This document shows positions 1 to 8,659 of a stretch of DNA of 64,000 bases, in pieces. Both the position numbers and the translations under genes were made by a program. The stretch is taken from NCBI GenBank assembly GCA_016839705.1, contig JAEOTR010000048.1:24779-88778 (forward strand). The letters are read 5' to 3'. The DNA comes from Promethearchaeota archaeon. Lineage in GTDB: Archaea; Asgardarchaeota; Lokiarchaeia; Sigyniarchaeales; SOKP01. The notes beneath the pieces were generated by a model. The model made no database searches, was not told the DNA's origin, and saw nothing but the letters and a program-made list of their open reading frames with translations. The number at the start of each line of letters is the position of its first letter. Position 1 is the stretch's first letter.

Positions 1-308
1 GCACCTGTTGGCTCAAGTAGGCGAGTTCGACGTTCAGGAGCAAAAACCTCCAATTGAGCCATATACTCACCCCATCTTTTATCTTGACTAGCATTAATCC
101 GAAAATTCTTCAAGGCTTGCATATCATCAAATTCAATAATTTGGATTGTTTGAAATGCCCATTCATAATACCCATTCCAAGCAGCTACTAAACGTGCTCC
201 AAGATCCTTACATGTAGGCACCAGCAATTCTTGAGCGATCTTAATATACTCGTCCCGAATATCAGGACTCGCCGGTGTAATATTTAAAGTTTGTTCTAAA
301 TAAATCAT
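1..308 (-). CDS. NIPSNAP-like protein, N-terminal part (cut by window edge)
   Basis: The reverse strand reads from an ATG at 306-308 (MIYLEQTLNITPASP...) without a stop to the window edge, giving 102 residues. It is closely similar along its whole length to the neighbouring gene at 462-1106: both share the MIYL start, an ALK.FRI segment, a WGEY..QLE segment and an FAPERR.RL.EP segment. They are therefore a tandem duplicate pair. The family resemblance is to NIPSNAP-type dimeric alpha-beta barrel proteins, whose substrates are usually unknown. The C-terminal half lies outside the window, so nothing can be said about its completeness. Confidence 0.8.
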   Translation of the reverse strand, partial: MIYLEQTLNITPASPDIRDEYIKIAQELLVPTCKDLGARLVAAWNGYYEWAFQTIQIIEFDDMQALKNFRINASQDKRWGEYMAQLEVFAPERRTRLLEPTG

Positions 309-461
309 CTTTCAAATCTACCTTTACTTTAAGAAATTAAAAAGTATATAATTATATCTGATTCAAAGAAAGGTGATTATTAAAGTTTCTATAGATTTCA
401 TTTTTAAAAAATTAAAGGATAATCTTAAATAAAGAACAATTGAGATATTAGTTAAATAAAA

Positions 462-1106
462 CTATTTTAATGCAGAATATGGGAGAGGGAATATTTGTAC
501 TAAACGCTCTTTTGGTGCCAATTCTCGAAGCCTTCGAAACCATTCTTTCAACCCTTCAATAGCAGGTTCATATTCTTTTGGTATTAAAGATCCTTTCCAT
601 AAATCATTTACTTCATTTGGATTTCCAGCAATTGGACGCCAACTGGCAATAACAGGTTCATTTTTTGACAAATTTTTAACAAATTCAACAAATTCAGGCA
701 TTTTATTTGGAGTAACCTCAAGGGTTGCGAAACTATAAACCTTTAATGCTGTCTCCTGACTTTCCTCGATTGCTTTGTGGAGTGTTGCAGGCGGAATTGC
801 CCCTATTGGCTCAAATAATCGAGAGCGACGTTCCGGAGCGAATATTTCTAATTGTGTGATATATTCACCCCATTGCTGATCTTTATTAGATTTAATTCGG
901 AATTCTTTTAAGGCTTCGAAATCACTAAATTCAAAAACATGATTAACCTGATAGTACCATTCATAAGTACTAAACCAGGCAACTACCATTCGTACTCCTA
1001 AACGCTCACATACAGGTATTAATAGATTTTGACCAACCTCTACAAAAAAATCGAGAGTTTCTGGAGTAGCCGGTGTCAAATTCAAAATTTCTTGTAGGTA
1101 AATCAT
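462..1106 (-). CDS. NIPSNAP-like dimeric alpha-beta barrel protein
   Basis: A 214-residue protein with two similar halves, each with the beta-alpha-beta pattern of ferredoxin-like (dimeric alpha-beta barrel) folds. The first half holds the TYEWYYQVNHVFEFSDFEAL segment typical of NIPSNAP-like proteins, which often sit beside degradative or secondary-metabolism genes. No catalytic residues can be assigned. It is the intact partner of a tandem duplicate, 153 bp from the start of the truncated copy at the window edge, and is transcribed in the same direction. The start is the ATG at 1106; no clear ribosome binding site is visible, as for most genes here. The biochemical role is unknown. Confidence 0.75.
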   Translation of the reverse strand: MIYLQEILNLTPATPETLDFFVEVGQNLLIPVCERLGVRMVVAWFSTYEWYYQVNHVFEFSDFEALKEFRIKSNKDQQWGEYITQLEIFAPERRSRLFEPIGAIPPATLHKAIEESQETALKVYSFATLEVTPNKMPEFVEFVKNLSKNEPVIASWRPIAGNPNEVNDLWKGSLIPKEYEPAIEGLKEWFRRLRELAPKERLVQIFPLPYSALK

Positions 1107-1180
1107 AATTCAAATCACGTTCTATTTTAATAGTCTAATTCTTTACAGCCATTTTAATATTAAGGATTTTATAGTAATTG

Positions 1181-1198
1181 AAAGATATAAATATCTTT
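1181..1198. promoter_or_regulatory. Palindromic TATA element between divergent genes
   Basis: AAAGATAT-AA-ATATCTTT is a perfect inverted repeat with 8-bp arms around a TATAAATA core. It lies 40 nt upstream of the ATG at 1238 and 75-92 nt upstream of the divergent ATG at 1106. An archaeal TATA box is expected about 25 nt upstream of the transcription start, so it fits the rightward gene with a short leader. That it also serves the leftward gene, or is a repressor operator, is inference. Confidence 0.45.
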
Positions 1199-1237
1199 AG
1201 TATCATTAAATAGTTAAATCAAATGGGAATTAATTAA

Positions 1238-1831
1238 ATGCCAGTATATAGAAATATCGGCGAATTTCTCGAGTTTATTAATATTAGTAATGATGAGTTC
1301 ACTATATTCGAATGGAAACCACCCAAATCTTTTAGAAGATTTGATCTAGATTTAAATATTGTTAAAGAAAATCCTCTTAGTGATATTTTTTTCCATAAAG
1401 ACAAGGGTAATATGAAGATTGTTCACATTAGGAATAATAACCTTATATATACTGTTGGAGCTAGTATAAAAGTACAATTCCAATTATTAGAAGCTTTATT
1501 GGAGCATGTAAGTTTTAAATTCCACGAAACTTACGATATAGATGTTATTTTATCCTACAGCAACTTTAATCCTAATATTTTTAATAATTTTAAAGAAATG
1601 ATTGAAGATATTATAAAAAATTTTGCCGATTTAGATCTAGTCAAGAGAATCCAAGTTGAGTGTAGGGTTTGTCGAACTGTTCTTCCATTATTTGTAAAAA
1701 GGAGTTTTATTCAAAACGCAGAATCTTATCCCGTTCCTATTGTATATGTTCATGAGGGTCACGCTATACTATGTTTTATCGATCAAAATTTTCAACACCG
1801 TGGCGTAGAGCTTGTGAATATAACAGGATAA
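1238..1831 (+). CDS. Asgard-type hypothetical protein with C-terminal CxxC...HxxH
   Basis: A 197-residue protein that I do not recognise. Residues about 65-130 alternate strands and an amphipathic helix (KIVHIRNNNLIYTVGASIKV, then LLEALLEHVSF) in the way longin/roadblock-like small folds do, but this is only a pattern impression. The C-terminal 60 residues contain CRVC, then PVPIVYVHEGHAILCFID, so a C-x2-C pair and an H-x2-H pair could bind one metal ion. There is no signal peptide or membrane segment, so it is probably cytoplasmic. It stands first in a run of unknown genes leading to the longin-GTPase at 5387. The start is the ATG at 1238, behind a TATA-like palindrome. Confidence 0.7.
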   Translation: MPVYRNIGEFLEFINISNDEFTIFEWKPPKSFRRFDLDLNIVKENPLSDIFFHKDKGNMKIVHIRNNNLIYTVGASIKVQFQLLEALLEHVSFKFHETYDIDVILSYSNFNPNIFNNFKEMIEDIIKNFADLDLVKRIQVECRVCRTVLPLFVKRSFIQNAESYPVPIVYVHEGHAILCFIDQNFQHRGVELVNITG

Positions 1832-1979
1832 TAATAAACTAGATAATTTCCGGAGAAAATTGGCCTAAATCTAGCTTAAATGTCAAACACTTTGTAGTTT
1901 TATTATTTTAATTATAAAAAAGTAGAATCTATCATAAAGATAAGAAACAAATATAAAATTCATACTCTTTTTAATTATT

Positions 1980-3023
1980 ATGGAAGAAGATCAGAAATCT
2001 GAGGATGGCCCTTTTTTTGAAGATATTATAAAAAAAACCAAAACAGGAATAACTTTTCCAAGAAATCTCAGAGAATTATTATTTGAGGAAGACTCGGAAG
2101 TCTTTTTTAAAATTGTTGTTCCTCCCGAAAAAGATAGAATAATTTTAGAATTTTTAAGCGAAGAACAAGTAAAAGAGCTTTCTAAAGAATTAAAAACTAG
2201 AAAACCAAAGACTGAAAAAGTCCCAAGAGCACAAAAAGAAGCTAAGCAAAAAAAACCTGCCCAAGTTAGTCCTGCATGGGGGGAGTATTTTATATATGAT
2301 TTTGAGGCTAAGAATAAGATTTTACCTATATTAGAATCAGCATTTTACAAATTTGCTGAAACTCCTGTCAATTTAGAGGATGCTATGGGAAGAGTCAAAT
2401 ATGCTCTAGTTTCTTTTCTTAGTTCAACAAAAACTGAAAACGCAAAATTATATTTTTCTGTAGAAAAGTTCTTGATTGATGTAATTGATAAATTTAACCA
2501 GCCCAATTTATTAGATTGGATTTTTGAGAAGATTATTCCCAACATTGATAGTAAGTTTCTTTATGAACAAGCTTTATTAGCACTGGTGGAAGCTAGCTTG
2601 AAATTTAGGAGATGGGAAAAAGCAGAATTATATATTTTCTATGTCTTAAAAAATATTGATAATTATTCGAAATCAGAAATGTATAATATTATGAATTCTT
2701 TTAAAATGCTTGTTAAAAGTGTAAAATGGTCTGAAAGAACAGATAAAATCGATGTTCTACTTAAGGAGAAATTGATGGAGTATGAAGCAGGACTGGAAGA
2801 AATTAGTTATAAGATTCAAATTATTGAATTTTTTGAAGATTTGCAATACATAGAATTAGCATATGAACGAGCAAAAAATATCCAATTGAACTTACCTCCA
2901 GATAGTATAAAACTTGAGGATGTCCGAAAGTTAGTTAGAAGGCTACACACAACACCCATAGGAGAGAATAAACCACAGTCAAGTATTGATTTCGATTTAG
3001 AAGATGAAAGTAAGGAAAATTAA
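1980..3023 (+). CDS. Hypothetical helical protein
   Basis: A 347-residue soluble protein with no recognised domain. Residues 1-35 are acidic, followed by a short alpha/beta stretch. Residues about 70-95 are a Lys/Pro-rich linker (RKPKTEKVPRAQKEAKQKKP). From about 105 to 325 it is almost wholly helical, with TPR- or HEAT-like amphipathic helices (for example LYEQALLALVEASLKFRRWE). The helical solenoid suggests a scaffold role, but that is inference. Its stop codon abuts the stop of the convergent coiled-coil gene at 3024 with no intervening base, leaving no room for separate terminators. The start is the ATG at 1980, with no visible Shine-Dalgarno. Confidence 0.7.
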   Translation: MEEDQKSEDGPFFEDIIKKTKTGITFPRNLRELLFEEDSEVFFKIVVPPEKDRIILEFLSEEQVKELSKELKTRKPKTEKVPRAQKEAKQKKPAQVSPAWGEYFIYDFEAKNKILPILESAFYKFAETPVNLEDAMGRVKYALVSFLSSTKTENAKLYFSVEKFLIDVIDKFNQPNLLDWIFEKIIPNIDSKFLYEQALLALVEASLKFRRWEKAELYIFYVLKNIDNYSKSEMYNIMNSFKMLVKSVKWSERTDKIDVLLKEKLMEYEAGLEEISYKIQIIEFFEDLQYIELAYERAKNIQLNLPPDSIKLEDVRKLVRRLHTTPIGENKPQSSIDFDLEDESKEN

Positions 3024-4277
3024 TTATTCATCACTTTCTTTATCCTTCTTCTTATCGTTTAATTCTCTTAATTCATCATCGACTCTTTTAGCTTCCTCTT
3101 CTAAAATTTTTTGTTCCTTCTGTTTAATAACCTTTTGTTTTATTTCTAGTTCTACTTGAGATAATTCTTTTTCCTTTTCAATTAACTCTTCTTTAATTTT
3201 TAGTGTCTTTTCTTTTTCTATAATTTCTCTTTCTTCCAGTTCTTTTTCTTTCTCTTCTAATTCGAGTTTTTTCTTTTTAATTTCCAAATCTTTTTTCTGT
3301 AATTCTAATTCTTTATCTAAAATTTCAGAAGCTTCTTTCTTTAACTTCTTTGGTACTTTTTTCTTTGGGACCTTCTCTATTAATATTTCCTCTTCGGTTA
3401 GTTTTGTCTCCTCTTCAAGAAGTTCCTCCTTTAATTTTAATACTTTTTCTTTCTCCAAGATAGTTTTTTCCTCTAATTTCTTTTCTTTTTCTTCCAGCTC
3501 CAACTTTTTCTTTTTGATCTCTAACTCTTTTTTTTTTAATTCTAATTCTTTATCTGTAAGTTCAGATTCTTCTTTCTCTAAATCAGATTCCTTTTTCTCT
3601 TCTGTAGCTTCTACAATTTCCTCAATTTTATCAATCGTTACAAAAGATTTTATAATATCATCCACAGAATTCTTTAGTTCATCAATTTCTAAATATTGCG
3701 AATTCTCTTTAACAAAATCAGTCAAAATTTTTGTCACTATTGAGTGAGATTTATTTCCTATTGCTTTTAAAGTCTGGATTGCCTTTTCTACAACAAAATC
3801 TTTCTCATCTATCAATTTTTGTGCGATACTCCTAATTAAAGACTCATTATCAATAGCAATATCTCCTCCGGCCATATAGATTAAAAGTTGTAAATCTGCT
3901 TCTCGTACATTTGGGTCATCCGAGTTTAGTAAATCCTCACTATACGGGAGAAATAGATCATACTCATTTTCACACATTGTTTTTAATAATAACAGAAAAG
4001 TATATCTCAATACTGAATCTTTTTTCGAAAGGTTTTCCAAGAGTGACGGAATATCGATCACAAGATTTTCAATTAAAAACCTCAATACAATTCTTCCACC
4101 ATGAAGCGATAATAGCAGTTCAATTATATTTTCTAGCCGGTCTATATAATTTTCATCAGTAGAGTCGCCAAGATAGAGGGCTATTAATTTAACGGCATCA
4201 TCAATTCTACTATCTTTTACAAATTCTTTTATTGAATTAATTTCTATAAGTTCTTTTTCATTTTCTTCCATTTTCAT
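3024..4277 (-). CDS. HEAT/ARM-like protein with duplicated coiled-coil tail
   Basis: About 417 residues. The N-terminal half (about 15-215) has repeated amphipathic helix pairs of HEAT/ARM type (SLLENLSKKDSVLRYTFLLL, DPNVREADLQLLIYMAGG). From about 225 to the end it is a highly charged Glu/Lys coiled coil. Within the tail a block of about 47 residues beginning LTDKELELKKKELEIKKKKL recurs 79 residues later, the DNA offset being about 237 bp, so it arose by internal duplication. A structural or scaffold protein is the natural reading; no enzymatic motif is present. Start choices are GTG 4280, ATG 4277 and ATG 4271. The gene follows the 4293-5273 gene by about 15 nt and is probably co-transcribed with it. 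Confidence 0.75.
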   Translation of the reverse strand: MKMEENEKELIEINSIKEFVKDSRIDDAVKLIALYLGDSTDENYIDRLENIIELLLSLHGGRIVLRFLIENLVIDIPSLLENLSKKDSVLRYTFLLLLKTMCENEYDLFLPYSEDLLNSDDPNVREADLQLLIYMAGGDIAIDNESLIRSIAQKLIDEKDFVVEKAIQTLKAIGNKSHSIVTKILTDFVKENSQYLEIDELKNSVDDIIKSFVTIDKIEEIVEATEEKKESDLEKEESELTDKELELKKKELEIKKKKLELEEKEKKLEEKTILEKEKVLKLKEELLEEETKLTEEEILIEKVPKKKVPKKLKKEASEILDKELELQKKDLEIKKKKLELEEKEKELEEREIIEKEKTLKIKEELIEKEKELSQVELEIKQKVIKQKEQKILEEEAKRVDDELRELNDKKKDKESDE

Positions 4278-4292
4278 CACATTTTTTCCAAA

Positions 4293-5273
4293 TCATTCAA
4301 CCCAAATTATATAAAAGTCACTATAAATCCGGATTATAAAATCTAATATTCGTCTTAAATCCCTAAACCTAAGGGGTACTCTTTTCTCATCTTCAGAATA
4401 GTTACTTGTTAGAAGTGAGATAGATAAAGCAATTTCCAAATTTTGATTTTTATCCATTTGGAGATGAATTTCATCGCAGTACTGAGTTAATGCATTTAAA
4501 TCTTCCCAAAATGTATTCCAAAAATAGACATCTGCTTTAGAGTCGTTGATTTCAGCTGCCTCACTTTTTACATTTGTTAGAACATCAAAAGGGATTTTTA
4601 CAGTTATTTCTATATGTTTAGATCCATGTAACCTTAAATTTACTTCGGGAAAATAGATACCTGCATAAAGCTTACATAGACTATACAACATCTCAAGACT
4701 AACAATATTTTCGCGATTAGCATTACAAAGAACATAACCTTCATTTAAAAAGATAACATGGATTTTATCTTCGAATTTAAAGAAGAAATAATTTTCGGTT
4801 AAAAGATATTTAAAATTTTCATTTCGATTGTTAATTCTATCATCAAAAATCTTCTTAGCTTCTGCCCAATTTTGAAAGGAAATAAACTTGTTTAATTTTC
4901 GATAATCTCCATGAAAAAAAATATCTAAAAAATCAACTAAATATAAATAAGCATCATATGGTCTATATACAACTGTTTTACTTCTAAAATGTCTCTCAAC
5001 TACGCCTTTATGAACACTGTAACAGAATTGTGGTAAATCTTCTATCGTTAAATTATTTTTAATTCTCAATCTAAGTAAGAATCTTCTTGAACACATAGGA
5101 GTTAAGGTACACACTATTCTATCGCGCTCACATTCGTCAAAACATAAATTTTTGATTCTTTTATCAAGCAAATCAAGTAATTCTGATTTATCTTTTACCT
5201 CAGCTTCACTTTCCAGAAATTTTAAATAGTGTTTTGGTTCTAGGGGCATATTAATGAATTTCTTAATTTCCAT
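4293..5273 (-). CDS. Hypothetical Cys-cluster protein
   Basis: A 326-residue protein not assigned to any family. Four cysteines cluster near the N-terminus (C44, C48, C55, C61: CFDEC...C...C), which could hold zinc or an Fe-S cluster. The middle (about 150-240) alternates hydrophobic strands and helices (DKIHVIFLNEGYVLCNANRE) and could be a small alpha/beta domain. There is no signal peptide or convincing membrane span. It is the upstream gene of a two-gene operon with the HEAT/coiled-coil gene and is divergent from the longin-GTPase gene, with 113 bp between the starts, so shared regulation is possible. The start is the ATG at 5273. Confidence 0.65.
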   Translation of the reverse strand: MEIKKFINMPLEPKHYLKFLESEAEVKDKSELLDLLDKRIKNLCFDECERDRIVCTLTPMCSRRFLLRLRIKNNLTIEDLPQFCYSVHKGVVERHFRSKTVVYRPYDAYLYLVDFLDIFFHGDYRKLNKFISFQNWAEAKKIFDDRINNRNENFKYLLTENYFFFKFEDKIHVIFLNEGYVLCNANRENIVSLEMLYSLCKLYAGIYFPEVNLRLHGSKHIEITVKIPFDVLTNVKSEAAEINDSKADVYFWNTFWEDLNALTQYCDEIHLQMDKNQNLEIALSISLLTSNYSEDEKRVPLRFRDLRRILDFIIRIYSDFYIIWVE

Positions 5274-5386
5274 TTAGTCTATCTAAATCTAAGAAGAAAA
5301 AAATTTGTAATCTAATATTTTTTGTGATTTTTTTAATTAGATAAATTCTAAAGAATTATTAATTAGTATTTCTTCTTCTTTTATTA

Positions 5387-6949
5387 ATGCTAAGGCAAAT
5401 TCATATCTTTTATAATCGCGAACATATCTTTGTTAAAGATTATGCAAAAGCTTTTGGACAAATGGAATTGAGAAATGTACAAGACACCATAGATAAATAT
5501 ATGGAAATGCCCCAACCCGGCAAAACTATTAACCGGAAAATTTCTTCATTTCAAATTTTCCATAAAGGGATAGGTGAGCTCTATTTTTTAATTGTTACTG
5601 ACTTAATTGATTCTCTTCAATACATAGAAGAATTAATGGATAAAACTATTGCTATATTTCAAAAATTATTCCCAAATCCTTTAAAGATTAAAGAAACAAG
5701 TTCTGAAAAGGATGAATTCTCAAGCTTTCTTAACCAAATTCAAAGAGATTTACATTCCAAAATTTCAATAATTGGTCCTTCTTATGCGGGAAAAACTACA
5801 CTTTATAATCTATTGAAAAGTGATGATGAAAAAATCTTTATGGATTTTGCAGCCTCAACTACTGTTCAGATTGACGGTTTAGGTTTTGAGCTTTGGAATT
5901 TTCGGGTAAAGGATAATTTCTCCACCCTTTGGTCTAAATTTGTCAGAGGTTCAGATCTAATAATTTTACTGTTTAATTTAGCAAATTACAATCTGAAAAT
6001 AATCAATCATTTTCTAAGTATACATAAACTAGAAAGTAACTATGCTAAATTATTAATAATCGGAAATAAGCGAGAACTAGTAAATGATGGGGATATAAAA
6101 AGAATTAAAAATGAAATAAATATCAATGATTTTAAAGAGATTTCCTTAAACTCTCCTGATGCTAAAACTCAGATACTAGAATTTATAAAGGAGGCATTAG
6201 GCTTAAAGGAAGGATTACCCCCTAGTTTTGAAGATTCCGTAAAAGAGGCAGAAGGTTTATATAGTATGGGAAACTCCCTTCAAGCTTTAGCAAAATACCG
6301 AGAATTAGTTAAATTATGTATCGAATACCAAGATTTTGAACATATCAAACTTTTTGAACAAAAAGTTCTTGATTTAACTGCAAAATTGAAAGAGCAGAAG
6401 CAGTTAAGAAAAGAAATTGAGAAAGAAAGAGCTTTTGAAATCCCAAAAGAACTAAAATTTAAAAAGAAAATTAAAGTTAAACCATTACCTACTTCTGCGC
6501 TTCCAACGGAAATCTTTAATAAAGAGGCGGTTGAGGAAGAATTACCACCTCCATCCAAGAGATTGACTAGTGAAATGATATCGTTTCAAAAGTTAGAAAG
6601 TAAGCCAGCTGGACTACAACTTTTAAAAACTTCAGAAACATCAGCTCTTCTTAAAAAACCGTCTATACCAATAAAAACTGTCAAGGAAAAATCAAAACAA
6701 TCAGGAGTAAAAATGCCTTTAGAGCTGTTCCCCCCCCATGAAGAACTTAGTAAAGAGATTAAAAAACCTCAAACTGCAGATTTCACTCAAGAATTACAGA
6801 AAATGATCTCAGAAAAAGGAAGCTCTCTTAGTTTAGCGTTATGTGAACATTTAATTACTGAATTGGCACAATCTTTAGGAAGAGCAGTTACAATTGATGA
6901 TGTTAAATTAGCTGCAGAATTTTTTGTAAAGCAAGAACAAATGGCCTAA
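5387..6949 (+). CDS. Longin-like domain fused to a degenerate Arf-like GTPase
   Basis: 520 residues. Residues 1-105 look like a longin/roadblock-type domain: IHIFYNREHIFVKDYAKAFG, then FQIFHKGIGELYFLIVTDLI and a long helix. Residues about 125-275 are a Ras/Arf-like fold with an intact P-loop (GPSYAGKTT) and a G4-like IIGNKRE, where Glu replaces the usual Asp. The G3 element is lost: where Arf proteins have WDxGGQ this protein has WNFRVKD. This suggests a binding-only or non-hydrolysing GTPase. A proline/lysine-rich linker follows to a helical C-terminal motif (SLALCEHLITELAQSLGRAV). A longin next to an Arf-like fold recalls the eukaryotic SRX and Rag/Ragulator systems. Function in membrane or signalling scaffolds is inference. 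Confidence 0.75.
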   Translation: MLRQIHIFYNREHIFVKDYAKAFGQMELRNVQDTIDKYMEMPQPGKTINRKISSFQIFHKGIGELYFLIVTDLIDSLQYIEELMDKTIAIFQKLFPNPLKIKETSSEKDEFSSFLNQIQRDLHSKISIIGPSYAGKTTLYNLLKSDDEKIFMDFAASTTVQIDGLGFELWNFRVKDNFSTLWSKFVRGSDLIILLFNLANYNLKIINHFLSIHKLESNYAKLLIIGNKRELVNDGDIKRIKNEININDFKEISLNSPDAKTQILEFIKEALGLKEGLPPSFEDSVKEAEGLYSMGNSLQALAKYRELVKLCIEYQDFEHIKLFEQKVLDLTAKLKEQKQLRKEIEKERAFEIPKELKFKKKIKVKPLPTSALPTEIFNKEAVEEELPPPSKRLTSEMISFQKLESKPAGLQLLKTSETSALLKKPSIPIKTVKEKSKQSGVKMPLELFPPHEELSKEIKKPQTADFTQELQKMISEKGSSLSLALCEHLITELAQSLGRAVTIDDVKLAAEFFVKQEQMA

Positions 6950-7104
6950 TATCACTATTTATTATTATTGTTTAGTTCAGTAAAAGTTCACAATATAGTT
7001 CTTTTAAAAGTATTGAATATTGACTTAATCAATAACAAAACTTTTTTGTTTACAATTAACTAATTTTCTTAAATCTACATTAAACGTTAAAAGAGGTTTT
7101 AAAA

Positions 7105-8595
7105 ATGAGTGAAATTAATGAACTTCGAGAGTATTTTGCTGAAATAATGAGATTGAATTATATCTCATCGCTATTGAACTGGGATCAGGAAGTCAACATG
7201 ATGAATTACAAATCTGTTGATGGGAGATCAAAACAACTATCCTTAATACGTAAGTTAATTCATCGAAGAATTACATCCGAAAAAGTAGGAAAATTAATCA
7301 AAGAAGCTGAAAAACTTTCCCTTAACGAAATCGAAAGCGCTATGTTACGCGAAATCACAAGAGAATATAACCTAGAAACTAAATTACCCGAAAAATTAGT
7401 TACTGAAATTGCAGAAACTAGTGTATTGGCTGCGAAGGATTGGCAAGAAGCCAGAGCAAAAAGCGATTTTTCTATTTTTGAAAAAATATTAGAAAAAACC
7501 GTAGATTTGCAGAAAGAAAGAGCCGAGAGACTTGGTACTCATCCTGATTTATATTCGACTCTAATAGATCTCTATGAACCGGGGGTTACTTATAATTGGA
7601 TCGCTAATATTTTTAATCCCCTTAGACCAAAACTAATTGATTTTGTTAAAAAGCTAAATTCTTCTTCAGATAAACCTGATGGTTCTATATTCAAAAAGCA
7701 CTATGATGAAGATAAACAATTTGAACTAAGTAGAAAAATTATTGAAAAATTAAATTTTGATTTTGGTTATGGAAGACAGGATAAGGTAACACATCCATTC
7801 ACAACTTCGCTTGCTGCTCTGGATGTTAGAATTACAACGAGAACGACCGAACCTTTTCCAGATTGCATTACAAGCACGATCCATGAGTATGGTCACGCTA
7901 TCTATGAGATGGGAATTAAAAAAGAGCTTCACGATACGATTTTATGTACAGGTACCTCCATGGGAATTCATGAATCTCAATCAAGGATGTGGGAAAATAC
8001 TGTTGGACGAAGTAAAGAATTTTGGATGTATTGGTATCCAACTTTTCAAGAATACTTCCCCGAAAATTTAAAAAATGTCCCTATGGAAGAATTTCATCGA
8101 GCCATTAATATTGTTGAGCCATCTTTTATTAGAGTAAATGCAGATGAAGTAACATACGGTTTGCATATTATCTTAAGATTTGAAATCGAAAAAGATCTTA
8201 TTGAGGGGAAGATTCAAGTAAATGAACTACCCGAGATATGGAATTCCAAATTTGAGGATTTATTAGGAATAGTTCCTCCAAATTATGCACAAGGAGTCTT
8301 ACAGGATGTGCACTGGTCCTCTGGATATTTAGGATACTTCCCCACGTATTTTCTTGGAAATTTATATAGCGCACAAATCTATGCAAATGCCTCAGAGAAA
8401 ATGCCAAATTTACCTGATGATTACAAAAAAGGTGAATTCTCAAATTTATTATCATATTTGAAAGAAAATATTCATCAGCATGGGGCGATCTACAGAGCTA
8501 ATAATTTAATCAAAAGGGTTACTGGAGAAGACCTGAATTCAAATTACTTTTTAAAATATATTGAAGAGAAATTTACCCCAATTTATAGATTATAA
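7105..8595 (+). CDS. M32-family metallocarboxypeptidase (carboxypeptidase Taq type)
   Basis: 496 residues, the usual length for M32 carboxypeptidases, which remove C-terminal residues from peptides in the cytoplasm using one divalent metal. The metal site is clear: HEYGH at about 260-264, followed by the conserved IHESQSRMWEN that supplies the third ligand and the family signature. The N-terminal LNYISSLLNWDQEVNM also fits the family. A good Shine-Dalgarno (AGAGGT, about 10 nt upstream) supports the ATG at 7105. It reads in the same direction as the genes that follow but is 64 bp from the next one. Confidence 0.95.
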   Translation: MSEINELREYFAEIMRLNYISSLLNWDQEVNMMNYKSVDGRSKQLSLIRKLIHRRITSEKVGKLIKEAEKLSLNEIESAMLREITREYNLETKLPEKLVTEIAETSVLAAKDWQEARAKSDFSIFEKILEKTVDLQKERAERLGTHPDLYSTLIDLYEPGVTYNWIANIFNPLRPKLIDFVKKLNSSSDKPDGSIFKKHYDEDKQFELSRKIIEKLNFDFGYGRQDKVTHPFTTSLAALDVRITTRTTEPFPDCITSTIHEYGHAIYEMGIKKELHDTILCTGTSMGIHESQSRMWENTVGRSKEFWMYWYPTFQEYFPENLKNVPMEEFHRAINIVEPSFIRVNADEVTYGLHIILRFEIEKDLIEGKIQVNELPEIWNSKFEDLLGIVPPNYAQGVLQDVHWSSGYLGYFPTYFLGNLYSAQIYANASEKMPNLPDDYKKGEFSNLLSYLKENIHQHGAIYRANNLIKRVTGEDLNSNYFLKYIEEKFTPIYRL

Positions 8596-8600
8596 TTCAT

Positions 8601-8616
8601 TCCTTTTTTTTCTTTT
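8601..8616 (+). terminator. Oligo-T terminator after the carboxypeptidase gene
   Basis: A run of eight T residues on the coding strand, 8604-8611, begins 9 nt after the stop codon, followed by CTTTT. Archaeal RNA polymerase terminates at such T-tracts without needing a hairpin. Confidence 0.4.
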
Positions 8617-8659
8617 GTGAAATATTTATTGTATATAGTATTAATAAAAGTAATTTCGC

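Noticed and set aside
3514-4162. Plus-strand open frames opposite the coiled-coil gene
   Set aside because: Ser/Phe-rich mirror translations of Glu/Lys codons; they have no start signals or domain features.
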